From Rhizomys pruinosus (Eukaryota; Chordata; Mammalia; Rodentia; Spalacidae): 64,000 nt of DNA. Below the pieces are notes generated by a model. That model was not told the origin of the DNA. It did not search any database and was given only the letters and a program-made list of their open reading frames with translations. The stretch covers positions 220,471-284,470 of the forward strand of contig VZQC01000610.1 in the NCBI GenBank assembly GCA_009823505.1. Reading direction: 5' to 3'. Each line of letters starts with the position of its first letter. Positions within the stretch are counted from its first letter, which is position 1. Shown here piece by piece: positions 23,621 through 35,493 of the stretch. A program made the translations under genes and the position numbers.

Positions 23621-24256
23621 GTAAGCTTGTGGCATCAGCCATGGGTTATTTCTCCAAGGGGAGAGCCAATAGCCAATTAGATTTGGGATATACAGGCACA
23701 TGGCTGCCTCTGCTGCACAGTATTTCCAGGCAGGTGAGGTGTAGCTGGTGCTGACGGTGGAGTCTTGCTTGACTCAGGGAGACCCATATTTGCTTTATTG
23801 GTTTAGTGGCCTTTGGTAACACTCTCTGGCATTCCAGAGGCCATCTGTACACTTGCATGTGTGGTCTCAATACATCCCTCCCATGTTAACGTCAGGTCTT
23901 CGGCAGCAGGGTCTTATTGCCTCTCCTCCTGTAGGTATCCCAACTTAGAGGCAAGGAGCCCTTACCTTTTGTGGGGCCTTGGATCCCCTGGCCAACATCC
24001 ACCTGGTAGAACAATCCATTGCTGATGTCAGAGCTCCTGTATTAATATATTTTGCCTGAGTGCATAGCCCTAGGACTTTAGTATTATATTTGGTTCTGAA
24101 CAGAGAGTAATCCCTTCCACAGTCTTTCTTTACCACTGCATAGAACTCCATTATGTAAATGTACTACATTTTCGTTATAGACTCATCAGTTGAGGGACAC
24201 TTGGGTTGCTTCTAGCTCTTTGCTGTTGTGAAAAGAGCAGGAATAAACATGGTCCC
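22808..24256 (-). mobile_element. Family R 3' sequence joined to L1 ORF2 3' end, antisense
   Basis: A T run (22808-22822) starts it, followed by C-rich sequence (the G-rich tract reversed), then about 0.9 kb matching the 32.4 and 35.6 kb copies ('catttcagaggcca'-like word, 'tgctgatgtcagagct'). At 24116-24256 clear antisense L1 ORF2/3' sequence follows ('tcagttgagggacac'). This linkage is the reason for calling family R an L1 3'UTR. Confidence 0.6.
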
Positions 24257-24263
24257 ATGTCTT

Positions 24264-24455
24264 TTAACACAGCCTAATTTCTTCTTGTGTCTTGTTTGGC
24301 CGCTGTGTGCTCTTCAACACCCTCAGCTCAGGTTTTGACCAGTAGCTGCCAATGCTCTTGGCAAAGTTGGCAGTTTGGTACTTGATGAACATTTTTGCAT
24401 CAAAAACAATATTCAAAGTGGCAGCAGAGTCTTTAAGCCACAGAGTCTTATCCAT
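24264..24455 (-). other. Coding-like 63-codon frame, unidentified
   Basis: An antisense frame directly beside the L1 5' break has a protein-like composition and a stretch IKYQTANFAKSIGSYW. It has no introns, no recognised domain and no full-length context. It could be a fragment of a processed pseudogene or chance. I could not match it to a family. Confidence 0.2.
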
Positions 24456-24470
24456 CCAAATGCAGCCAAA

Positions 24471-24514
24471 AATTAAATATTCACAATGAAATCAAATTTA
24501 GCCTTAGAAAAGTA

Positions 24515-24548
<34 letters not shown>

Positions 24549-27500
24549 CACTGGCAATGATGTACATTTTTCATAGATGATATTCTTAGATTCTGCCTTA
24601 AGAATTGTTCATGAAGACTATGTCTGTCCCCTGCGGTGGCCCCAGAAGGAGGAAGGGGAAGTAATGTTTGATAAATGCCTAACCTTGCTACAGGAACCTC
24701 GTGCATTTTATAGGCTAGCTCACTCCGCCCTGCAGCCCTTTGACACAAACACCCACTCACAGGAATCATTTGCTAGCTCAGGATTCTGTAGACTGAATGA
24801 CTGCAGTTGAAATCCCCTGGGTTCACACCTGCTCTGTCCTCATATGGTAGACTGGGGTATGGTAGGGACGGATCATCCAGAATAGCCTCCCTCATGAAGC
24901 TGGAAGTTGCCAGCTGCTGCTGGAATGCCATAATTTCCTTCCAGCAGACCAGCTCATGGCTGAAGCTAAAGGAGGGCAAATGCCACTGGCAGCCACCGAG
25001 CCTCCAGAAGGTTGGGCTCCACCTCAAGGCACTGTCAGTTCCTGCACTGTGTTGCCCAAGGAAAGTCACAGAGGAAGACTCAGGGGCCCATAAAACGAAA
25101 ACCACTCTTCAGGAGAAATATAAATGTTGACCTTACCAGTATTTTTATTGTATTCTGAGGGTGTCAAAATGTAGGTTCAGAGTGATGAACTCTTCTGCAA
25201 ATACTTTAGCTTGTAAACAGTAAGACCAGGCTCTGGGCCCAGGTCTATCTGAGCGCCAGGGTCTCTACTTGATGTTTGAATCTTCTTCTCATTCTCCCTC
25301 CTCCTGCTATCCTGCTTCCCTATCCATGCCTCATATCTTAGTGGGAGATGCAGAATGCTATGATTCCCACCCAGGATGAGTGCTAACATCTTTGCTTGGG
25401 CGAAAGTATGTTAGGGAAGCTGTGATAGGCACATAGTAAGAATTTGCAAATTAGGCACCCAGGGAAGTCACAACAGCAGACCCAGGGAAGTTATCTCCAA
25501 AGCTTGAGCAAAGGGCGACAGTCCTTTTCCAGTATATACAGACAACCTGGCATCATTTCAGACTCACCATTCAGCCCATGTGATAGGGGCCATGCATAGG
25601 GGTCTCCAACCTACATGTCATAAGAAGGCTTAGAAGGGAGCGGAAGTTGGAATTCCAAGGAGGAAGCATGTTTACAGAACCCAAAGCAATACACTGCAGT
25701 AACAGGCTCCTTCTAAGAGAGATGTAACTCTGTCCTGCTAAAAGAGGCTGCTGCCAGCAGTTTCCTCCCTGGGTAAGCTGGCACCTCGGTGCAGGTGCAC
25801 ATGGCTACTTTCACAGCCTGACCTGAATGACAACTGTCCCTCTCAGGTCCTTAGCCTAGGATGGTGGAATGCCACCCTGTCTAGCCCTGCTAATCCTCGC
25901 CAATCCAGGAACTGGTGGCTCTGAGGACTAGAATTTCAGCCTGGTGCCTGCTTGGCTCTCCCCAGGTACACTGCCACAATCAACCCTCCACAGCTGGTGA
26001 CCGGATTAGTCTCCATCCTGTCCCACACTAGCATACCAGGCTAGTGGTCTGATGGACCCCCATCGAGCCCACTAACACCCAACACTCCAAATTCAGTCCT
26101 GCTCCAGCCTGTATACATGCAAAGTAATGGACCCGGGGATCATGCTTTGATGGTAATGAAGAATCCACTTTATTGTATACGCAGAATGACATCATCTCTC
26201 AGAGCCAATCCCAGAGCCCTGCACCAGGCCCCCTGTATACATCACCCACTAATGCTCTACCCAGCATCATGGGATAATGAGCTGCTGTCTCATGGGGCGG
26301 GGTCCAGGGAGCCTCATGACTTCCACCTTATGCCCCCTGGGAGATGCTAGCTGAAAAGCTATCTTCTAACTCAAACTGGATCTTCCCACAATACATCTCT
26401 TTTCTTGAGCAAACAAGAGGACTGGTTTCCTAGGTAAACTAGGTTTTGTTTTCTTAAGCCATCAGGAGCTGAGCAATAGGGGCTGTTTTCTCAAGCTAGC
26501 TGCTCTGAGTTTTTTCTCAATTCATTTTACATTTTTTCTCTAATAATTTCAGTTTTCCTCTTTACTCTGAAGATAAAATGGGATTGCTAAGCCAGGAAGG
26601 AAGCAATTTGTTGTACTAGTACATTCTCTGAGAGGTAATTCTTGGAACCAGGGGCTTGAATATGGGAAATGTAAAAACGATCCTACACACAGACATCATT
26701 CATGTTTTATGCTACCACAAAGCAAGGCTGGAATGGGAGGAGTTTCAGATGACGATGTTTATATCTTTCTTGTTTCCTTTCATTTCCACTAAAAACTCTG
26801 TTCAAGTCCCAGCTTTATTGCTCATTGGCTGTCTAAACTTGGCAGGATGCTTAGCGATGCCAAACCTCCAGGCATTCATCTCTAAATTGAGACTAATAAC
26901 TCCTACATTAAGAGTTGTGGAGAAGTTCCAATGAGAGAATACTGCATGCAAAACACTCTGAAAACTGCTGTACACACCCTAGGTAGCTGATGAATTCTTG
27001 ATGCCCCTGCTCATAGTCCTGGCTGGCCTCAACTCTGCCAGCTGTGGGTACTGTCAAGGCTTCTGGGAGAGTGGGCCTCAAGCCAAAGGGGAATTGAGAG
27101 ACCATCTCCCACAGTTGGCTGCATTTCAGGCAGCACAGACAGGTCTGTAATGAGCTTCATGAACCGTTTCATTTCAAAAGGATTCCGGCCCACAGTGTGC
27201 ATCTACCTGAGACATCTGGCCAGAAGTGGATCCCTGTGGCAGGCAGTTACACTCAAGGCTGCCCATTTGCCTCCTTTCCTACACAACCCAGAGCGTCTGT
27301 TTCCATCATCCATGCTGTTTCTAGATGCCAGGGAAGAGTGGACTTAGCATGTGAGGTCTCAGATGATGACCGGGAGCAGAACGCTCTGCTCTCCCCTCTC
27401 CTCACTTCTGAACTGAAGAGCAGCCTGGGAAACTCGCTTCAGTAGACCCAGGCCCTTTATTAGTGGCCCGAGAGCTGTCTGTGATGAGAAAAATTACTCA

Positions 27501-30015
27501 GCTCCTGGGGAAAACATTCGTTAGCTTGTCAAGGCATTGAACTCTCTTATTAGAAACTGAATAAAAGGCCTTCATTCTTGTTGCTAAAGGATTCCAGGCA
27601 CATCTCACCACAGTCCCTAAATTAGCCATCCAACTGGAAGGGAGTGCATCCTACTACAGAGGACTACTGCCTCAAAGACATGCCCAATCAAGGCACACAG
27701 CACTCACTGTTTCAAACCCCATTACCTGCGCCTCTGCAGGGTCCTTTTGATCACGACTCTTCACCAGACAAAGTGCTAAGAATAGGGAGACTCCCCTGAT
27801 CTTCAGAGACACCTAGATTCCCGGTTCTCTTTTTTTCTTTTCTCTCCCAACCCCAAGCCCAAACCCTAGCCTTGTTCCTTTTTATCTACCTAATGATTTT
27901 TCCCATTTTAGCTAGCCAGTGTCAAGTCTTTGAAGGGATTTCTGGAGAAGTCAGTCAAAAGAAAAGTCTGTACATGTACTACAAAAAAGCAGATTGGTCT
28001 CCAGGAGCTCACTGCTCTTTGAAATTCATACTTTTAAGCCTTAGGTTGAAACAAATGCAAATAAGTGTTGGAGAGGAATTTTCAGTGAAAGGAAACCATG
28101 ACCCATGCTTCACTGGAATGGACACTCCTTAAGGTCAGAGTCCAAGAAGGGCCCCTTTAAATCTCTTGTTCCTCCAACACACCTGCTATTCTGCCTTCCA
28201 TGCTTTGTACCCCAGCCAGTCTATTATGCCATTAATTATAGAAAAAAAATATATATGTATACCAAGGAGAAGTAAAATTTGCTAATTAAATTGTGAAAAA
28301 TATGGGGAAATAATCTACGAGGCTCTTCCAGGTCTGTAATATCTGTAACAATATCTGTAATATTGTTTCTCTCCCGAGAAAGCTTTCTCCCCATCTACTC
28401 TGCCAGTATCTCTGTCTCTGCCCATGACCATCAAGTCACTATGAATCTTGGAAATATATTGTGATTCCCCTGTAGACAGGGCCCAAATTCTGTTCATCTG
28501 GAGGCCCATCAAAGACCAGCAGCTTCTTGCCTAGAACAACCGTCTTATAACCAGTGGTGAAAGCATGCTTCCTTTGTTAAAGCCAATTGTTAGAAGGCTC
28601 CTCTCATTGGGAAGAGTTGACAGCAGTGAGTTTGACATTGGCTTCTTTTAAAGGTCTTTATCATGACTGAAAATGATAGCAAACTAGGGTAATAATGGTC
28701 TTCCATTGTATTTAAGGTGTCTGGAATCATTATTGCAACAGGCAGAATTCCCAGTAGAATCTCTCTGCTTGGTGCCAGAACCAAGTTTCCTAATATCACA
28801 TCCAAGTCTCCATGTGCAGCCTGCATTGGGTCCCCTCTGGGTATCAATTAACGCAGCTCACTGATAAGATGCCACAAGAAGTGATTCAGAACAGGTTTTT
28901 ACACAGCTCTCCACCACATTAGTATTGTGCATATTTCCAACAGAATCTGCTGCTTGGCTCAAGGGAAGACACCAGCTGTTTAACTCAAAATGAGGAATGG
29001 GGCAATCAATGTGTAGTAGTGGGAACTAGAAGAGACCAGTGAGATATTAGAGCTGGGAAGCACCTGTGGGTGCAACCATTAACCCTTTCCCAGGAAAAAG
29101 CTGGCAACCACAGCGTTCCTGACAGGGCACTTGAGGAAGCTAAATCAAGGGGACGAACAGTGCTTGCTCATTTTCTGAACCAGGCACTGTGTCAGGCATC
29201 CAGTTAGAAATGGTGAGACCCCACTCTACCCTCAAGGAATTCAGAGTCTTCCGCTAAACTCACAAGAACAAAGTTTCAGAAGGTAAATGGGCTCCTCCAA
29301 GTTGCAACATTTGCCGGTGGTTGACCCAGTATTTGAACCCAATGTTTGGCGCATTTTCTTCTTCAAAGCCTTCTCTTTGCCTGGGCCACACTACAGCCTC
29401 GTATCATAACACAGTATAACTACTTATTATTGTTTTCCATTTGCAATTTTAAATTTTATTTGTTTAATAGACTTAATAGACTTAAAATGACAATGAAATT
29501 GGTTATTACCAGATGAGATGAGTGGCTTATTATCTTGTACTGTTTCATATGTCAACATTTTTTATTAAAAAATGGAATTGCATTGTGTTTATATTTTTAA
29601 ATTATTTTTCTTAAAATAGAGAAAATTTATATGAAATTGCTTTTTATGCCATCAAGAGCTAATCAGTATTAGCTTCTAAATTCACTACAATATTATAAAC
29701 CCCTCGACGGTCATAAATTAGTTTAAAAATCAATCTTGATGGTTGCTGTTACCAAACACAAGTAGATGGTGTCAGCCCAGGAAGAATGTGCTTATGGGGG
29801 TCTCAGTATCTCAGTACCAGTGAGTACCACTCTTCCAGTCAGAGGAAACAGAAGGACTGAGAACAAAATATCACTGAGCCCTGCCATGTCTAGAGAGGTG
29901 AATGCCTCTCATGTCCTCCCTAACCATCTCTAACTTCATAGAAGGTTTTATTTCTTTCTATCCAGGAATGCCCAGCTGCATTCCTCGTGTTCTCTCAAGG
30001 GCCATGGTGGGAATT
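24471..30015. other. Long repeat-poor non-coding stretch
   Basis: About 5.5 kb in which I recognise no SINE, L1 or LTR, in sharp contrast to the rest of the window. No convincing exon: I searched for an AOAH signal-peptide exon ending in phase 1 and found none. Several short ORFs up to 110 codons lack protein-like features. Confidence 0.5.
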
Positions 30016-30420
30016 TGGTTTGTTTTTTTTTTAATCGAATTTTTTGTGAATTTCATATAAGATATTTTATTGTATTTAGATGCCCTCCCCTATCTGCACC
30101 CTCCTTACTACCCCCACCCACTTTCATGTATCCCATTTTATACACACATTTATATATACATTTATATACATGTTTGTCTATCAATATGTGCTCATATTTC
30201 CCAGATTCAAGGAAAAGTTCCCATTCTGCCATCGTCTTCGTCTATCAGCTGTTTCCTTGGATCATGGCGTCAGGTGTCCCTCTGTCTTGGATGCTGTGTA
30301 ATTTCAATATCAGACTCTTTCAGACCAATGATCCTATAGCTTCAAATACTATGATTCTCCTTAGATGCACAGACATGTTTTGGCAGAGACACTGTGGGTT
30401 CCTTGTAAGCCACCATAGAT
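30016..30420. mobile_element. Probable L1 Lx-type 3' fragment
   Basis: 'gaattttttgtgaatttcat' and the 'ccctcccctatctgcacc' stretch resemble the start of the Lx 3' end at 14905. The later part is less clear. Confidence 0.4.
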
Positions 30421-31213
30421 AAGCTCCCAAATAGGACTGATTAAGTTCACCACCTGCCACATTCTAACTTGAGCAAAGTGACTTAGTCTGGAGAATCAAT
30501 AAAGAATCAAAATGAATTCTTTCATAAGGTTGCCCATAAAGTTACTGAATACTTTGATTACTTGATATTTTAGCGGTTTCTAAAGAACCTCAGCCTCCTT
30601 TGCCTTCACCAATCTACATGCAAATATCACCAATTGTTTCTGATTTTAGAAAATCTTCTGAATGTTGTGATTGCATTTAATCAATTTAAAGGAAAGAGTT
30701 GATCTTCAAATAAAACTACATTTTATAACCTAAGATACTAATATAGAAAATTGAAAAACATAAAATTCATTGCATACAAGTAGCAATTACTAACATACCA
30801 TATGAAGTAATTTAACATAGTTGTACATTCATGGCATTAAATGACCGAGTGGGAAATTAAATTTGATTTAACCATCTAGACATCTAAACTGTCCTTTTTC
30901 CTTAAGTTTTCATTAAGACCTTTAAGGTTATATTAAGTACAATCTTTTTAGTCTATAAGGCCTTTTATTTTCCTTAAATGTTTGTTGTAACTTTTTCCTC
31001 TCCTTTTTCAAGCTACAAATGTCTTAGAAATACATAAAGATTTTTCAACTTTACATATAAATTTATTCCTTAAATAATGTAATAAATCGGTCCGGCTACA
31101 TCCCAGGATTAGTTGGCTAAGCAAAGTCAGCCTTTCTTATTTTCTTGAACTCAAAGTCTTGGGAATATAATTATTGTTCAAAAGAGGAGAAAATGACCTG
31201 ACTTTGTTCATTG
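30421..31213. other. AT-rich, nothing recognised
   Basis: No gene or clear repeat. Confidence 0.5.
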
Positions 31214-31618
31214 GTGTGCTGGATAGCTTTAGTGTCAACTTGACACACCTGGGTTGAGGGAGCCTCAGTTGGGGAATTGGCTTCATTGGATTGTGGCCAC
31301 ATCTGTGGAGTACTGTCTTGATTGTCGAGCAGTGTGGGAGGGCCCAGCCCACAATGAGTGGTGCCACCCTGGACAGGTTGTTGTGTACCGTATAAGAGGG
31401 CAGGCTGGGCATGGGCCAGGGGAGCAAGCCAATGAACAGCATCCTTCCATGGCCTGTGCTTCAGCTCCTGCCTCCAGGTTCCTGCCCTGATTTCCTGCTT
31501 TCGGCTCCCTAAGTGGTGAACTGTGATCCAGGAGATGTAAGTTGAATAAACCCTTTCCTCCCCAAGTCAGTGTCTGTCAGAGTGTTTTGTCACAGCAATG
31601 GAAGACAAACTAGAGCGA
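31214..31618 (+). mobile_element. Rodent URR1-like DNA-transposon repeat
   Basis: It matches a very common rodent repeat: 'ggatagctttagtgtcaact', 'gagggcccagcccaca', 'atggcctgtgcttcagctcc', 'gaataaaccctttcctcccc' and a 'cacagcaatgg' end. I recall this as URR1 (non-autonomous hAT-Charlie). The family name is from memory; the similarity itself is strong. Confidence 0.65.
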
Positions 31619-32255
31619 TTGGCTCATCTCTCCTCGGAATGTTGTTAAATGGTTTTAGCTCATAGTCTGGCACCAATATTTTATCCAGTCATCTTGATGA
31701 AACGTTAGTCCCCTACCCCCGTTCTATCTGCTACCATCAATGATTACCAAAAGCTTTGTTCAAAACAATTATGGCTGTGCAGCATCTTCCTTATCATGGG
31801 TGATTGATTTCTGAGGTTTCCTTGAGATAGTAATGTGAAATGCTGTCAACTTTGTGGTACTGGGAAAGTTAGAGAAACATTTTACAACTCGTGTATCTCA
31901 TGTATAAAGTCTGTACTATGATAGGACCTAATTAAGAGAGTTAACCTGATCAATAAATCACATAACCAAGCACATTGCCTGGCTCCAACCAGAGATTAAA
32001 AGATATTAAATCACTATCGACATAACAAATTCACAAAAGCACTATAGAAGAAAAGAATGTACACAAGTGAAAACACGGCTTTTAAACTTGACTTATTTTA
32101 TTTCCTTTTAAATAAAGAATAAACAAGGACTTACTCCAAACAAATAGGAGGTTGAGATTACCTCCTTCTAATTCTAATGTACTTACATATTCCACAAAGA
32201 AGTAATAAGGATCTACTATGTATCATATATTGTTTGAGATACTGAGCAAATCATT
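31619..32255. other. No recognised feature
   Basis: Non-coding AT-rich sequence ending at a single N. Confidence 0.5.
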
Positions 32256-32256
32256 N
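32256..32256. other. Single N (assembly join)
   Basis: The word after this N (ttaaggttagtgg) is the same as the word after the N at 35493. Confidence 0.9.
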
Positions 32257-32429
32257 TTAAGGTTAGTGGTTTTTTTAAATTATTATTTGGTTATTCTAAG
32301 GGATTCTAAAAGTAATAAACACAGTTGTTTTCAGATAAAAAAAATGATTAACATTGATGTTGCTAGTTTGCCATACAATTAGGTTAAAATAAAATTGGTT
32401 GGCATTTTGCAAAAAGTATCTATTGTCAA

Positions 32430-33590
32430 TAAAAATTTTTGAACAATCCAAGGTTCCCACAGTCCAGTTGAGGGGAAGGCTGTCTGCACCAGGGAACCGC
32501 ATGTTGATCAATTAGGAGTCCAGACTTTATTCCCCCTGAGGTCTCATGATTCACCCCTATCTCTCTGGAGCCCTTACAATCTACCAGGCCTCCTTCTATA
32601 CAAATTTGTTTTTTTCCTGGGGCATTTGGGAAAAAGGGGGCCAACAAGTGGGTGAGAAAAGGAAAAAGGAAAGAAAAAAAGAAAAACAGTCATATACTTT
32701 TCTTTGGAGTTGTCATTTGGACTCTAGTCTGTTCAGGTTGTTTCCCTTCACTTGGGGCTGACAGCTTTTTCCATGATACCTTTTAGGGGCACTTACTAAC
32801 CAAAAAAAACACAAAGCCAAATTGGATGTTAACCAGGCATTTAAGCAAGTTATAATTCTTTATATCAAGCTAAAGCTTGTGAGCCATAGACACCCAAAGA
32901 TGCTTGGGATTGTAGGCTAATCTTGCCAAAAACTGTGGTTTCTCTATATAAAGGGTGACAAAAGTTCTCATTTGGCTTAAACATCTCCTAACCACTAGAG
33001 ACATAAGTTTGTGGCATCCCACTGTGAGTTATTCCTCAAAAGAGAGAGCTAATAGCCAATTAATTAGATTTGGGATATAATATAATAGACACTTGAATGG
33101 GGCCAGATGTTGCACAGTCCAAGTTATCTCCAGGCTGATGTTGGGAAAGTGTAGCTTTCTGACTTATTGATTGGAGGCGGAGTCTTGCTTGGGTCTCAGG
33201 GAGCCCAAATATTTTGCTGTATTTGGCCTTTTTAGTGGGGCCTTTGGTATTTTAATGTCTCTCTGGCATTTCAGAGGCCAGTTAGTTGTACATTAGCAAG
33301 TGAGGTCTCATAACATTTTTCCATGGTCACACCAGGTCTTCAACAACAGGGGGGACTCACTGTGCTTCCTTTCTCCTTTGCAATACATCCCCACATAGGG
33401 CAAAAAAGGCCTTTATAATTTTTGGGGGGGGATTTGAATCCCCTAGCCAACATCTCTTAGGCAGAATAATTCTTTGCTGATGTCAGAGCTTTCCTGTAGT
33501 AATATATTTTGCTTAATTACACGGCTTATAAACACTTTACTATTGAATTTGGCTCTAGATAGAGAATTATCCTTTCACAGTTCCTGTGCC
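32430..33590 (-). mobile_element. Family R (L1 3'UTR-like), antisense
   Basis: Shares ordered words with 22.9-24.1 kb: 'gagcccttacaatcta', 'ggagtcttgctt', 'tctctggcatttcagaggcc' and 'gctgatgtcagagct'. The linked L1 ORF2 sequence is displaced by an insert carrying telomere-like repeats. Confidence 0.6.
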
Positions 33591-35035
33591 TATCAGTCAA
33601 TTAAAAAAGGGTAGCTATACCTGTTTTATAGGAAATTCCCACTATAACAATTGGCTCTAATTTACAGTTAGGGAATGATTTCATTGCCTTCATGTTTTTC
33701 TTTTTCCTATAAAGGGGAGAGGTAGAAAGTTTTCTCAGTATCTGGAAGGTAAACTTCGTTAGGGCCCATTATAAACAGTTAACCCCAATAGTATTCAGAG
33801 AGAGAGAGGGTTAGTGTTATGCTGAGGCTTTTTCCTTTGAAGAGAAAATGATCTGTTATACACACAACTTATTCCTATGCATAATCGGAAAGTCCCTTTT
33901 GGTTAGGGTTAGTGTTCAGGTTATAGTTGAGGTTTAGTGTTATGATTTGGAGTTAAGGTTAGGCTTAGAGTTTAAGGTTAGGCTTAGAGTTTAGTGTTAT
34001 GATTTGGAGTTAAGGTTAGGCTTAGAGTTTAGGGTGAGGAGTTAGGGTTATGGTTAGGGTTAGAGTTAGTATTTAGGGGTTAGTTTTTAGGGTTAGGTTT
34101 AAGTTTATTGCTTAAGTTTAGCATTGGGTTTAGGGTTAGGTAGAGGTCCTTTTCTTTGTGAGAAAATGAAACTGATACACTCAACTTATTCCTACACTTA
34201 CGTTAGGGTTAGGGTTAGGCATTAGGGTTAGGGTAAGGGTCAGTGTTTAGGGTTAGGTTTAGTTTTAGGGTAGGTGTTAGGCTTAGGGGTTAGGGTTAGG
34301 ATTTGGGATTAGGGTTAGGGTTGACGTTAGAGTAAATGGTTAGGGTTGTGGTTCAGGGTTAAGGTTAGGTTTTATGGTTAGGGTTAAGGATATGGTTAGA
34401 GTTAGGGTTTAGGGTTAGTTAGGGTTAGGGATATGGTTAGGGTCATGGTTTAGGGTTAAAGTTATGGTTTATGGTTAGGGTAAGTTAGGGTTTAGGGTAA
34501 AGGATTTAATGTTAGGTTAAGAAAAATATCTTCTAATAAATACCCACTTCGCTGATGTCAATGAAATCAAGTTTCTCCTCACATATTACAGATCTTGAGA
34601 CAACTGCAGTACTTGTATATGAAGAGTCTCTTCCTTTACAAAAATGATGTTTGTGTTCCCCCATCAATTTAATAGAACAAGGCAAGTTATAGAGCCTCTG
34701 GAAATGTGAGGTGAGCAACAGTGTCAGTCACATTTATCTTATATCAAAGCAAGTGAAGGAATATAACCTAACGTTACATTTTCATTTTCTTCTAGACACT
34801 CATGATATTGCCACATATTTTCCAGGATGTGCTTTGTAACCAGGATATTTTACAGTATGTTGTAATCCAGTTTAGTTCACTGTTGCACTGTTTAAAAAAT
34901 TTTTATTTCTTGCTTTTTAAGAAAACTAAGGCTCAAAGGGAGGACAGTCAGTCCAAGGTTATAAATTAGACTCAACCCCAGTTTCTTGGGAAATTTCTAC
35001 CACTGTTCCAAAATTAGAAATCAGATCCTACAAAA
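33591..35035. other. 1.45 kb insert between family R and L1 ORF2
   Basis: At 24.11 kb family R runs directly into L1 ORF2 ('cacagtctttctttacc'). Here the same two sides are separated by about 1.45 kb that includes the telomere-like block. No ORF of note. Confidence 0.55.
33890..34520 (+). repeat. Interstitial telomeric repeat block, degenerate (TTAGGG)n
   Basis: About 630 bases built from TTAGGG and one-base variants (TTAAGG, TTAGTG, TTTAGGG, TTATGG). A non-telomeric word ('gagaaaatga..tgatacac..caacttattccta') occurs at about 33840 and 34160, so the block has a higher-order period near 320 bp. No gene. Confidence 0.9.
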
Positions 35036-35492
35036 TTCATGATGTTGTCTTTCCTTATCACTGTGTAGACCTCCATTGTGTAGATGTATGACATATCATT
35101 ATCCACTCATTAGTTGAGGGACACCTAGATTGGTTCTAGCTCTTCGCTATTGTGAAAAGAGCTGCAATAAACAAGGTTGTGCACATATCTCTTGCAATAG
35201 GATGATTCTTTCAGGTATATACCCAGGAGTGGTATGTCTGGGTCAAGTGGTAGGTTCATTTTGAGTCTTTTAAGAGTTTTCCACACTGCTTTCCATAGGG
35301 ATTGCACAAGTCTGCATTCTCACCAGCAGTGAATGGTGTTCTTCTTTCCCCACAACCTCTCCAGCATTTGATATCATTTGTTTTCTTGACCATAGCCAAT
35401 CTTACAGGGTAAGAAGAAATCTTAAAGTGGTTTTTAATTTGCATTTCCTTAATTACTAACAATGTTGAACACTTTTTAAGATGTGTCTCAGC
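35036..35492 (-). mobile_element. L1 ORF2 3' fragment, antisense
   Basis: 'cattagttgagggacac', 'gctcttcgctattgtgaaa' and 'ccaccagcagtga'-type words are antisense ORF2 C-terminal/3' sequence. It stops at the N at 35493; the same sequence continues past this point in the second copy (38400-38917). Confidence 0.85.
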
Positions 35493-35493
35493 N
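35493..35493. other. Single N (assembly join)
   Basis: The left side stops at 'atgtgtctcagc', which continues normally as 'catctttacttc' at 38863. The right side restarts the segment seen after 32256. Confidence 0.9.

Larger units (their letters stand above)
32257..35492 (+). repeat. Tandem segment copy 1 (3.24 kb)
   Basis: The whole segment recurs as 35494-38862. About 34785-35492 is essentially identical to 38155-38862. The remainder differs mainly by insertions and deletions, especially in homopolymers. Confidence 0.9.

Noticed and set aside
25740..25780. Donor-like 'ccctgggtaagc' as the missing AOAH signal-peptide exon
   Set aside because: The phase-1 frame has a stop a few codons upstream and lacks the expected Cys-Gly end.
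33890..34520. True chromosome end
   Set aside because: Repeats are degenerate and flanked by unique and L1 sequence on both sides, so it is interstitial.
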